From the NCBI RefSeq assembly GCF_900104475.1, contig NZ_FNJR01000016.1, positions 1 to 64,000 on the forward strand: DNA of 64,000 bases, in the 5' to 3' direction. The stretch is from Actinopolyspora xinjiangensis. Its GTDB lineage: Bacteria > Actinomycetota > Actinomycetes > Mycobacteriales > Pseudonocardiaceae. Positions 9,993 to 18,352 of this stretch are shown one piece after another. Within the stretch, counting starts at the first letter, position 1; each line of letters starts with the position of its first letter. The notes beneath the pieces are model-generated. The model ran no database searches. It saw nothing but the letters and a program-made list of their open reading frames with translations, and had not been told where the DNA came from. The position numbers and the translations under genes are program-made.

Positions 9993-10687
9993 ACCGTCTT
10001 TCGGGGCAACGCACGTACGGTGGCGCCCGAGGGCTCGGGCAGCGAGCCCGCCGACCGGGCGAGCATCACCGCTTCGAGCTGGCTGTGCACGTTGAGCTTG
10101 GTGAGGATGCCCCTGGTGTGCTTGCGAACCGTCTGAACCGAGATGAACAGCTCGGCGGCTATCTGCCAACCGCGCTTGCCTTCCGCCATGGCCGCCAGCA
10201 CTTCCCGCTCGCGTTGGCTGAGAGCCGCCAGCGGGTCGTCATTCCGGGTGTCCGCGAGCCGGATGTCCTGACGCAGGGCGCGCAACACGGTACCGAGCAC
10301 TTCAGGGGGATACCAGGCGTTTCCCCGAGCGACGTCCCTGATGATCCCGACCAGCTCGGTGACCCCGCGCTCCTTGGGCAGCCAGGCGGCCGTCCCCGCG
10401 CGCGCCGCCTCAACTGCGAGCTCCGGACTGGCCGTGGAGGCCAGCACCACGATCCGGACCGGGGGACAGCTCTCGTCGAGTCTTCGTAACGCTTCGTGAA
10501 CACGGTCGCCCAGCACCGCGAGATCGATCACCATCACCTCCGGTCTGGCTCTGCTGATCCGCTCGACCAGCTCCGCGTCGGCGCGATCGGCGCTGTCGGC
10601 CACCCACAGGTCCGGCTCGGTACACAGGTACTGCGAGAGAGCCTCGACGAACATGCGCTGTTCGCCCACGAGCAACAGGCGCAGCAT
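9989..10687 (-). CDS. LuxR-family response regulator with degenerate acidic pocket
   Basis: A 232-aa NarL/FixJ-type regulator. The receiver keeps the phosphoacceptor-equivalent Asp55 (VMVIDLAVLG) and Lys (WLPKERG). The usual Asp-Asp pair near the N-terminus is replaced: LLLVGEQRMF has Gly8-Glu9. The LuxR helix-turn-helix spans about residues 160-220 (LSQREREVLAAM, TVRKHTRGILTKLNVHSQ). The start ATG follows GGGGGG. Loss of one of the metal-binding acids suggests weak or no phosphorylation. Its stop overlaps the start of the GT4 gene, so it is physically part of the polysaccharide operon; the family predicts control of that locus. Confidence 0.85.
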   Translation of the reverse strand: MLRLLLVGEQRMFVEALSQYLCTEPDLWVADSADRADAELVERISRARPEVMVIDLAVLGDRVHEALRRLDESCPPVRIVVLASTASPELAVEAARAGTAAWLPKERGVTELVGIIRDVARGNAWYPPEVLGTVLRALRQDIRLADTRNDDPLAALSQREREVLAAMAEGKRGWQIAAELFISVQTVRKHTRGILTKLNVHSQLEAVMLARSAGSLPEPSGATVRALPRKTV

Positions 10688-10816
10688 GATCCCCCCAGAA
10701 CGACGAACGCTACTACCGCCCCATACCGGCGGATTCTCCAGCAGCTCCGCGCACCACGCAGCGCGGAGCCGCGTCGTGACGTGTTCCGCGCGAGTGCTCC
10801 GGAGAGCGAGAACCGG

Positions 10817-12244
10817 TCAGCCACCGGAGCCACCCGAGGTGGTCGCGTCGGGCTCGGTCGAGGGGGCCGACTCCACCGGCTCCGCCCCCCGCGCGCGGCG
10901 CCCCGGGCTTCGCCAGCGTCCCGTGGACCTGGTCAGCCAGGCCATCGGCAGGGTGTACAGCGACAGCGCGGCGTCCAGAAAACGCAACGCGAGGAAGAAC
11001 GCACCGAAAGCGAGGAACCTGGCCCTGCGCTGCGCCACCGCCACCAACAGGGTCAGCAGCAGATCCACCGCCACCACCCCGAACAGCAGCGAGAAGAGAC
11101 TCACGTACGTCGACAGGGCCTCGTGCAGTGGGCCCAACACCAGCAGCTCGGCCGTGGCCGGGACCAGCAGCGGAAGCAGCAGCACCACGAGAACCAACGG
11201 CAGCGCGACCATCAGCAGGCTGCTGGTCAGCAGTTCGAGCAACAACAGCGAGACCATGCAGGTGAACAGGTTGGCCCTGGGCCGGTGTCTGCGCACGGTC
11301 TGCCACCAGCCCAGCGCCCAGCGCCTGGTCTGGCGGACGTAGTCGCGCAGGTTGTCGGGGTCCTGGGTCACCGCCACCGCGGCAGGAGTGAAACCGACTT
11401 TGCCGAGACGCTTCTGGTACACCTCGAAGGTCATGTTGAAGTCCTCTATGACCAGCCCCGGTGGGTTCATCTCGATGTGCGGCAGCACGGAGGTGCGGTA
11501 CATGCTGGCGAAACCGGGGACGATGTGCGTGGCGTTGCACTTGGGCCACGTCTGTCCGAATTTGAGCAGGTACTGGCCCAGCGCGTAGATCCGCTGTCTG
11601 TGGCAGACCAGCAACTTGCCCAACCAGGACATCCCCTGCCGATCCCAGTCGGTGCGCACGAAACCGGCGACCGCGACGATCCCGGGGTCGGTGAACAACG
11701 GCAGCGCCGCCCGGAAGTAGTTCCTGTCGAGCCGGGTGTCGGCGTCCAGCAGCAGCACGGCCGGATAGCGTTCGACGAGCCGGAAACGTTCGATCGCCTG
11801 CCGCAGCGCCCCGGCCTTGCCCACGTTGCTCCAGGTACTGATCACGTTCACTCCCGCACGCTCCGCGAGTTCGACGGTGCGGTCCGTCGAACCGTCCGAG
11901 ACCACGTGCACATTGCCCGGCGGGACGAGCTCGGTGACCGACTCCAGGCTTTCGGTGATCACGAGCTCCTCGTTGTGGGCGGCCATGAGCACCGCGACAC
12001 GGTCGGTGCCGAACGGGGCTTCGGCCGCCGGAGACCCCCCGGCGAGCTCGGTGTCAGTGGGAAAGCACCCGAATCCCCGCACCGGGCGTCGCGTGAGGAA
12101 GAGGTGCCGGCGCCGCGACCACCGCCGCGTCCGGCGGTACGCGGCGGCGCAGCTCGTCGCGGTAGCCCGGAGCAACCCCACACCTCCCCAGAGGATGAAG
12201 TTCGTCCCGAAAACCAGCACGGCTACAAGCCACCACGGAACCAC
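10817..12244 (-). CDS. Membrane glycosyltransferase family 2, processive-synthase type
   Basis: A 475-aa protein with an N-terminal membrane helix (WWLVAVLVFGTNFILWGG), a cytosolic GT-A domain, and three or four C-terminal membrane helices (about residues 300-430, very Leu/Val-rich). The GT-A domain shows VAVLMAAHNEE, VVSDGSTDRT, the metal-binding LLLDADTRLD, IEDFNM and the product-binding QTRRW motif. This is the layout of processive beta-glycan synthases such as poly-N-acetylglucosamine, hyaluronan and cellulose synthases, which polymerise and export in one step. Such an enzyme could explain why no separate Wzx/Wzy pair is seen. Its sugar is unknown; the deacetylase and GH18 in the locus hint at N-acetylhexosamine. 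Confidence 0.85.
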   Translation of the reverse strand: MVPWWLVAVLVFGTNFILWGGVGLLRATATSCAAAYRRTRRWSRRRHLFLTRRPVRGFGCFPTDTELAGGSPAAEAPFGTDRVAVLMAAHNEELVITESLESVTELVPPGNVHVVSDGSTDRTVELAERAGVNVISTWSNVGKAGALRQAIERFRLVERYPAVLLLDADTRLDRNYFRAALPLFTDPGIVAVAGFVRTDWDRQGMSWLGKLLVCHRQRIYALGQYLLKFGQTWPKCNATHIVPGFASMYRTSVLPHIEMNPPGLVIEDFNMTFEVYQKRLGKVGFTPAAVAVTQDPDNLRDYVRQTRRWALGWWQTVRRHRPRANLFTCMVSLLLLELLTSSLLMVALPLVLVVLLLPLLVPATAELLVLGPLHEALSTYVSLFSLLFGVVAVDLLLTLLVAVAQRRARFLAFGAFFLALRFLDAALSLYTLPMAWLTRSTGRWRSPGRRARGAEPVESAPSTEPDATTSGGSGG

Positions 12245-12332
12245 CTGGTCACCTCCTCAGTGCCCCGACGGTGCCGACCCGCTCGGCCCGGGCCCGACCC
12301 GAGCGGTGCGCACGGGATCGCACGGACCGTCG

Positions 12333-13484
12333 TCATCCCCGCCGCCTGCCGGAACGGCGCGCCACCGGAAAGCTCTCGCGGAGTCGTGGCCAGGTGGCGG
12401 GATCGGCTGGGCCGTACATCCACAGGTAGACACCGCCGATGCCGGCCCGGTCGGCAACCTCGAACTTGGCTCGCGAACTGGCCGCGTTCTCGAACCACAC
12501 CTCGTGCCGCGTCCCGTCCGAATCGGTGTAGGCAAACCACGGGCTCCGGCTGTCCTCGTCGAACCTGACGCGTACGTCGTGCCGTTGTGCGATGCGCGTG
12601 GCCTCACCCCAGGTCACCGGTTGCCCTTTTCCCTCCGACCAGTCATAGCCGTAGAGCGGGACACCGAGCACGATCTTGTCGGGGGGTATCGTTCCGCGCG
12701 CGTAGGCGAGTACGTCTCGGATCCAGTCCACCGGTGCCACGGGTCCCGGCGGGGAGGTCGACCAGTGCCGGTCGTATCCCATCAGGCGTACCTGGTCGGC
12801 GGCACGACCGATGGCCGCGTAGTCCTGCGCGGCGTTGCGTTCGTCGTAACCGCGTTCGCTGGCCTTGGCGAACAGCGCCACCGACAGGGTTCTGTCGTGG
12901 GCGTGCAGGGCATCGGCCAGTTCCCGGACCAGTGCGGTGAACTCCTCGCGGTCCTCGGCCCGGAGTTCCTCGTAGTCGATGTCGATGCCCGCGTAGTCGT
13001 TGGACAGTACGAGATCGACGATCTCGCGCACGTGCCGCTTCCGTCGTTCGGGGTCGTGCAGCAGGGGCGCGACCGAGTCGTAGGACCAGGCACCGTGAGT
13101 CATGTTCGCGATGCTGGGAGTGAACCGCAGCTCCGTGCCGCGCAGGGAGTTCATGGCCGCGCGGGTCCGGCCCGCTCGGTCGGACGGGATCTGGCTGACG
13201 ACACGTCCCGCCGGGTCGAGTCCGTACATCCAGGGCGATACCTCGGTGAACGCCTCGGTATGACTCATCAGCGCCGAGGTGCCGTCCTCGAAGTTCCAGA
13301 ACGGCAGGGCTGCCACCACCTCCCTGGACTCGGAGGCGGGACGCGGGACGGGATCGGGTCGCACGGAAAGCACCACCAGCACCAACGCCAGACAGAGCAC
13401 CGTCGCGCCGGCCGCCAGGGCGAGGCGCCGCGTCCTGGCTCCGAACGGGGTGAACCGTCGCCGGGCTCCGGGTTTCTCACGCAT
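12333..13484 (-). CDS. Glycoside hydrolase family 18 domain protein, membrane-anchored
   Basis: A 383-aa protein with a basic N-terminus and one membrane or signal helix (about residues 20-43, LALAAGATVLCLALVLVVLS). The rest is a GH18 barrel like those of spore-cortex and chitinase-type enzymes. The signature GIDIDYEEL gives DxDxE with Glu172 as catalytic acid. Other barrel motifs are RLMGYDRHWS, GVPLYGYDW and GIGGVYLWMYG. It likely hydrolyses GlcNAc-containing polymer outside the membrane, either to trim the polymer made by this locus or to remodel peptidoglycan. It is 21 nt from the epimerase gene upstream and 88 nt from the GT2 gene downstream, so it is in the same operon. Confidence 0.85.
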   Translation of the reverse strand: MREKPGARRRFTPFGARTRRLALAAGATVLCLALVLVVLSVRPDPVPRPASESREVVAALPFWNFEDGTSALMSHTEAFTEVSPWMYGLDPAGRVVSQIPSDRAGRTRAAMNSLRGTELRFTPSIANMTHGAWSYDSVAPLLHDPERRKRHVREIVDLVLSNDYAGIDIDYEELRAEDREEFTALVRELADALHAHDRTLSVALFAKASERGYDERNAAQDYAAIGRAADQVRLMGYDRHWSTSPPGPVAPVDWIRDVLAYARGTIPPDKIVLGVPLYGYDWSEGKGQPVTWGEATRIAQRHDVRVRFDEDSRSPWFAYTDSDGTRHEVWFENAASSRAKFEVADRAGIGGVYLWMYGPADPATWPRLRESFPVARRSGRRRG

Positions 13485-13505
13485 GAGCGTGCCCCCATCC
13501 TCGTC

Positions 13506-14513
13506 TCAGCCGGTGTCCGTCCGGCCGGACGCCACGGTGGTGCCGCTCCTGTCCGCGCGGGTGTGCTCGTCCACGATCGACCTGATGATCGAGTCCAGGT
13601 CGTGTTCGGGGCGGAAACCGACCAGTTCCCTTGCCAGTGAACAGTCGGGAACCCGACGCAGCATGTCCTCGTAGCCGGATCCGTACACCGCCTCGTAGGG
13701 ACGGTGCACGATGTCGCTGGGTGAACCGGTGGTCGCGATCACGCGGCGGGCCAGCTCCTCGATCGACACCTGTTCGGTGCTGCCGAGGTTCACCGCACGG
13801 CCTCGGGCGGGCTCGCTGCGCACCAGGGCGGCCAGCGCGGGAACCACGTCGTCCACGTGGCAGAAGCACCGAATCTGCTCGCCGGTTCCGAACACCGTCA
13901 GCGGATGCCCGCGAAGCGCCATGGACACGAAACGTGGCAACACCATGCCGTAACGACCGCTCTGTCCGGGCCCGACCGTGTTGAACAACCGCACGATGAC
14001 GGCCCACAGGCCCTGTTCGTCGACGTAGGACCTGGTCATGCTCTCGTCGACGGCCTTGGCTTCCGAATAGGACCACCGGGACTTCAACGGCGAACCCACG
14101 ATCCTGTCGTCCTCCTCGGTGAGGCCGATCTTGTCGTTCTTGCCGTAGATCTCGCTGGTGGAAGCGATCAGCACGCGGCTGCGGTTCCGGTGGGCGGCCC
14201 GCAGCACCTGGTGGGTGCCGTGGATGTTGGTGAGCAGGCTTTCCAGGGTGCGGTCGCGGATCACGAAGGCACCGACCGCCGCGGCCAGGTGAAACACCAC
14301 GTCGCAGCCCTCGGCGGCACGCTCCACCGTGTCCTGCTCGACGACGCTGCCCCGAACCAGGCGCAGCCGTTCGTGCCGGGCCACGCCGGCCAGGTTCTCC
14401 CAGTCGCCGGTACTGCCGTCGTCCAGACCCACGACCGTCTCCCCTGCGGCGAGCAGGTGTCGTACCAGGTGCGAGCCCACGAAACCCGCGGCTCCGGTGA
14501 CCAGCGCTCTCAT
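13506..14513 (-). CDS. NAD-dependent nucleotide-sugar epimerase/dehydratase
   Basis: A 335-aa extended short-chain dehydrogenase. The Rossmann motif TGAAGFVGSHL is at the N-terminus, LDDGSTG follows the second strand, and the catalytic Tyr-Lys pair is in WSYSEAKAVDE. The family converts UDP- or dTDP-sugars (4-epimerases, 4,6-dehydratases, UDP-glucuronate decarboxylases); the sequence alone does not settle which. With a UDP-sugar dehydrogenase in the same operon, a UDP-uronate epimerase or decarboxylase role is attractive but inferred. Its ATG overlaps the stop of the upstream GT4 by 4 nt. Confidence 0.87.
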   Translation of the reverse strand: MRALVTGAAGFVGSHLVRHLLAAGETVVGLDDGSTGDWENLAGVARHERLRLVRGSVVEQDTVERAAEGCDVVFHLAAAVGAFVIRDRTLESLLTNIHGTHQVLRAAHRNRSRVLIASTSEIYGKNDKIGLTEEDDRIVGSPLKSRWSYSEAKAVDESMTRSYVDEQGLWAVIVRLFNTVGPGQSGRYGMVLPRFVSMALRGHPLTVFGTGEQIRCFCHVDDVVPALAALVRSEPARGRAVNLGSTEQVSIEELARRVIATTGSPSDIVHRPYEAVYGSGYEDMLRRVPDCSLARELVGFRPEHDLDSIIRSIVDEHTRADRSGTTVASGRTDTG

Positions 14514-15664
14514 CGCTTCACCCCCGAACCGGCGGTGTCCTCCAGGGTTCCGCGCTGCCGAGCACGTCGTCCGCCGCGCCGAGCGGCCAGCAGATCCTCG
14601 TAGAGCTGGTCGATGCGTTCGGTCACCGCGTCCATACCGTAGAGCTCCCGCAACGCGGGGACCTGAGCCCGAGGTCGGGCGGCGGCCAGCTCACCCCGCA
14701 GAGCGGTACGCAGCGAACCGACCTCGCCCGCAACCTCGAGCGCGCGGTCGGTGTCCACACCGTCCAGTGCCGGGCACGTGGTGTAGAGCGCCACCAGGCC
14801 GTTGGCCAGGGCCTCCAGCACGGACAACCCGAAGGTCTCCTGCTTGGAGCAGGCGACGAAAAGATCCAGCGCGGACAGCACAGCGGCCACGTCACTGCGC
14901 TTGCCCGCGAAGATCACGCGGCCCGAGACCCCGTGGGCCGCGGCCAGCTCCTCCAGCCGCTGCCGATCGGGACCGTCGCCCACCAGCAGCAGCCGGGTCC
15001 CCTCGTCCAGCAGCGGCGCGGCGGACTCGATCAGCAGGTCGAACCGCTTGTTCGGGTCGAGCCTGCCGAGCGCCCCCACCACCCGGTGCCGTTCGGAGAG
15101 GCCGAGTTCCTCCCTGGTCCGCGCACGGGCGGCCGGGTCGAAGGCCACCCTGTCGAAGTCGAGCCCGTTCGGAATGACACGGAGCTTGCGCTCCGGGACT
15201 CCCCAACGGCGCAACCGGGTGGCCACGGTGTCCGAGACCGCGATCGTGGTGTCGGAGAACAGGTCGCTGCCCAGGTACAGCATTCGCACGCCCGTGGTCA
15301 TGCGCCTGCGTTCGAGGTGGGTCTCGCCGATGGAGTGCTCACTGGCGACCACCACGGGAACCCCGGCCAGCCGCGCCGCGACGCGCCCATAGACGCAGGA
15401 TCGGTAGAGGTGGGTGTGCACGGCGTCGAACCCGCCGTCGCGCATCAGGGAGCGAAGCCGGAACAGCGCACCCAGCTCGGTGTTGCTGCTCATGCCGAGG
15501 TCGTGGACCGCGATCCCCGCCTCGGAGATCATCTTCGCGACCTCGCCCGCGTTGTACAGGGTCGCGACCTCGCAGTCGTGCCCGCTACGACGTACCAGCT
15601 CGTGGAGTTGCAGCTCGGCTCCGCCTATTCCCAGACCGGTGATCACGTGTAGGACTCGCACCAT
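14510..15664 (-). CDS. Glycosyltransferase family 4
   Basis: A 384-aa GT-B enzyme with the N-terminal loop HVITGLGIGGAELQL and, in the C-terminal half, VVGALGRLDPNKRFDLL, LLLVGDGPDR and SKQETFGLSVLEALANG (EX7E type). It should add a sugar to the lipid-linked glycan. The ATG at 15664 was chosen for its GGGGGG ribosome site. This start lies 80 nt inside the 3' end of the upstream sugar-phosphate transferase, a long overlap but in keeping with the tight packing here. The next gene overlaps by 4 nt. Confidence 0.86.
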   Translation of the reverse strand: MVRVLHVITGLGIGGAELQLHELVRRSGHDCEVATLYNAGEVAKMISEAGIAVHDLGMSSNTELGALFRLRSLMRDGGFDAVHTHLYRSCVYGRVAARLAGVPVVVASEHSIGETHLERRRMTTGVRMLYLGSDLFSDTTIAVSDTVATRLRRWGVPERKLRVIPNGLDFDRVAFDPAARARTREELGLSERHRVVGALGRLDPNKRFDLLIESAAPLLDEGTRLLLVGDGPDRQRLEELAAAHGVSGRVIFAGKRSDVAAVLSALDLFVACSKQETFGLSVLEALANGLVALYTTCPALDGVDTDRALEVAGEVGSLRTALRGELAAARPRAQVPALRELYGMDAVTERIDQLYEDLLAARRGGRRARQRGTLEDTAGSGVKR

Positions 15665-17114
15665 TCCCCCCTTGCCGGTTGTGCCGGGATCCGAGAACTC
15701 CCGTGAGCACGACACCGGCCGTGCGCACGAGGATCACCAGATCCAGCCACGGTGACCAGTACTCGACGTACTGGTTGTCGAAACGGGCCCGCTCGACGAT
15801 CGAGGTGTCACCGTGCAGCCCGTGGACCTGCGCCCAGCCGGTGAGACCTCCCGCGACGCGGTGCCGGTCCGCGTAGCCCGGGATCGCGGCGGCGAACCGC
15901 ACCGCGTAGTACGGCCGTTCGGGACGCGGTCCCACCAGGGACATCTCGCCCCGCAGCACGTTCCAGAACTGTGGTAACTCGTCGAGATGATTGCCGCGTA
16001 GCCAGTTACCCAGGCGATCGCACTGATGAGGGGGCGGCGTCCAGGCATCGTGCCCACTATCAGTCACGGTACGTAGTTTTGTCACGCGGGTAAGAGCACC
16101 TGCTCTGGTGATCCGCTCCTGCCGGAAGAACGCGGCCGGGTTCCGCGAACGCACCGCGAGGCTCAGCGGCAGCAGCACCGGCAGCGCCAGCAGCGCCAGC
16201 ACCGGCGCGAGCAGCAGGTCGAACGTCCGCTTGGCGAGACGTCCCCCGGCCGCGCCCGCCCCCTGACGCAGCGGTAGCAGCGGTGTCCCCCACACTTCGT
16301 CCATCGAGGTCCGCGACGCGGCGAGTCCCAACCCGGGCAACCGGGGCAGGACGCAGATATCGATCTTCGGGGAACGACAGCGACGCACCACCTCGGTGAT
16401 GCCGGGACTCGTCTCGTCGGTGCAGCACAGCAGCACGCGGGTCACGCGGTACCTCCGGACGACCTCGGCCAGCTCCGCCGGTGCCGCCAGCACCTCTTCC
16501 CCCGGCGTCTCCGCCGGGCCGCGGTGGTCGAGGAATCCCACGAACCGCAGCCCCGGGACGCGGTGTTCCGCCAAGGCGCGGGCCAGGTCCCGTGCGGCGC
16601 CGTCACGCCCGACGATCACCACCGACTCGACCAGCCTCCCCCTTCCGCGCGCGTGACGCAGCACCACCACGGTCAACAGCCTGCCGAGCAGCAGACCGGC
16701 CGCCGAGCAGCCTCCCAGCAGCAGCACCCGGGATGCCGGTACCCAGGCGAGCAACATCAGCAGAGGCAGCCCCGACGCGGCGACCAGGCTTCCGACCCGG
16801 TCGGAGACCCGCCCGCACAGCGGGAGCCGCTGTGCTCCGCGAACGGCCAGCACCAGCAGCACGGCGGGCACGTAGATCGCGGCGGCGGGGCCGGGAAAAC
16901 CCAGCGCGAACGCCACCACGCAGAGCACGAGCAGGTCGGCCGAGGGGAACAGCCAGGTGAGCAGCGACGGCGTCCAGCTACCGGACGGCACTGCCGCCAC
17001 TCCTGATCCCGCCGAGAGCTCGGCGGACCCGCCGGGACGGCGCGTCCCCCACGAAGCTGGCTCCCGCGGCAGGGGCACCGACCGGTGCGGTTCGCGGACC
17101 TGCTGCCAGTTCAT
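15585..17114 (-). CDS. Polyprenyl-phosphate sugar phosphotransferase (initiating glycosyltransferase)
   Basis: A 509-aa protein of the WcaJ/CpsE type. It has four hydrophobic segments in residues about 50-160, a central NAD-like domain (VVIVGRDGAARDLARAL), another membrane segment (FDLLLAPVLALLALPVLLPL) and the C-terminal catalytic domain. Catalytic-domain motifs include FFRQERI, WLRGNHLDELPQFWNVL, RGEMSLVGPRPE and GLTGWAQVHG. It transfers a sugar-1-phosphate to undecaprenyl phosphate, the first committed step of a lipid-linked polysaccharide. The usual KFRSM motif reads KLRTV here. The C-terminal 25 residues are basic and disordered and overlap the next gene by 80 nt. The start ATG at 17114 overlaps the stop of the flavoprotein gene. 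Confidence 0.9.
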   Translation of the reverse strand: MNWQQVREPHRSVPLPREPASWGTRRPGGSAELSAGSGVAAVPSGSWTPSLLTWLFPSADLLVLCVVAFALGFPGPAAAIYVPAVLLVLAVRGAQRLPLCGRVSDRVGSLVAASGLPLLMLLAWVPASRVLLLGGCSAAGLLLGRLLTVVVLRHARGRGRLVESVVIVGRDGAARDLARALAEHRVPGLRFVGFLDHRGPAETPGEEVLAAPAELAEVVRRYRVTRVLLCCTDETSPGITEVVRRCRSPKIDICVLPRLPGLGLAASRTSMDEVWGTPLLPLRQGAGAAGGRLAKRTFDLLLAPVLALLALPVLLPLSLAVRSRNPAAFFRQERITRAGALTRVTKLRTVTDSGHDAWTPPPHQCDRLGNWLRGNHLDELPQFWNVLRGEMSLVGPRPERPYYAVRFAAAIPGYADRHRVAGGLTGWAQVHGLHGDTSIVERARFDNQYVEYWSPWLDLVILVRTAGVVLTGVLGSRHNRQGGNGASPTRDHRSGNRRSRAATPRAGTS

Positions 17115-18340
17115 CTGCCCACCCCCGGCAGCGCGAACGCGCGACGTTCCCTGGCGGGAGCGACCCGGCCCGTCACGGCCCGCGCCGCGTGGTCGGCGCC
17201 GTAGACGAACCGCATGACCGGACCGAACGTGGCGGCGACGGCGGGTCCGACGAAGAACAGCCCCGGCACGGTGGACTGGTAAGCGGCGTCGACCCTCGGT
17301 GCGCGGTCCAGCGTGCCCACCCTGCCGCGCAGCTCGGGGGCCAGGAAAGGCAACCGTCCCAGGTCCGGCCGATAGCCGGTGGCGCTGATGACGTGATCCA
17401 GCGAAAGCGTGGAGGTCTCCCCGCCGCGACGCAGTCCCAGTCGCACCCGGTCCCCCGTCGGGTCGGCCCAGTCCAGCTGCCGCTCCAGCAGCATCGGGAT
17501 GCGTCCGTCCACGCGATCCCGCAGCCACCAGGCCCCGGCGGGACCCAGCGCCGTACGGGCCAGCCTCACCCTCGTCGCCACCGGCAGCCTGCGGAACAGC
17601 TCGGGGTGTTCGGAGTAGAACCACGTCGCCCAGCCGGTACCGAGTCCGGCCTCGGGTTCACGGAGTCTCCGGCGCAGTGACCTGTCCTCGGTGGGAGGCA
17701 GACCGTTCCACACGATGCGCCCCGAACGGGCGATGATCCGGACCGAGGCCCCGGACTCGCGCAGCAGGGCGGCGGTTTCCAGTGCGGACTGTCCGGACCC
17801 GACGACGGCCACCTCGCGGTCGCGGAAGACCCCCAGGTCCACGTGCGCGCTGCTGTGCGATGCCAGGTGGGCGGGTAGCTGGGCCAGCACGTCGGGCACC
17901 CGGGCGAAGTGCTCCACCCCGGTGGCGATCACGACGTTCCGGGCGGTGGCACTCCTGCCGTCGGTCAGCTCGAGCTCGTAGCGATCACCGACTCGGCGGA
18001 CGTCGTCGACCAGCACCTGTTCCACGTCGGGTGCCTGGTTGCGCTCGAACCAGGTCCCGTACTCCAGGAAGGTGTCCAGCGAGACCGGGATCCCGATGTC
18101 GGCATAGGCCCGCCCCGTTTCCCGGCAGAACTTCTCGAGCGTGTGACTGGCGTGGGGGTCCGAGAGGCTGCAGGCGAATCCCTGCGACTTGAGGTACATC
18201 CCCCGTGGCATGGCGGTGCGCCACAGGTTGAGCGGCACGCCGAACTGCCGGTGGCTCACGCCGGCCGCTCGCAGGTGGGCCGCCAGCGACAGTCCGTACG
18301 GACCCGCTCCGACAATGGCGACGTCGACTGTTTCGTTCAT
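17111..18340 (-). CDS. FAD/NAD(P)-binding monooxygenase-like oxidoreductase
   Basis: A 409-aa flavoprotein with two dinucleotide folds: VAIVGAGPYGLSLAAHL at the N-terminus (FAD) and VAVVGSGQSALETAALL near residue 165 (NAD(P)H). ATGYRPD near the C-terminus is typical of flavin monooxygenases and lysine/ornithine N-hydroxylases. The substrate is unknown. Its place in a polysaccharide operon is unusual: it lies between an ATP-grasp ligase and the initiating transferase, with a 12-nt gap upstream and a 4-nt overlap downstream. It may oxidise an amine or another group on an activated sugar or its substituent; that is inference. A simple reductase role is also possible. Confidence 0.8.
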   Translation of the reverse strand: MNETVDVAIVGAGPYGLSLAAHLRAAGVSHRQFGVPLNLWRTAMPRGMYLKSQGFACSLSDPHASHTLEKFCRETGRAYADIGIPVSLDTFLEYGTWFERNQAPDVEQVLVDDVRRVGDRYELELTDGRSATARNVVIATGVEHFARVPDVLAQLPAHLASHSSAHVDLGVFRDREVAVVGSGQSALETAALLRESGASVRIIARSGRIVWNGLPPTEDRSLRRRLREPEAGLGTGWATWFYSEHPELFRRLPVATRVRLARTALGPAGAWWLRDRVDGRIPMLLERQLDWADPTGDRVRLGLRRGGETSTLSLDHVISATGYRPDLGRLPFLAPELRGRVGTLDRAPRVDAAYQSTVPGLFFVGPAVAATFGPVMRFVYGADHAARAVTGRVAPARERRAFALPGVGR

Positions 18341-18352
18341 CGTTGGACCCCC

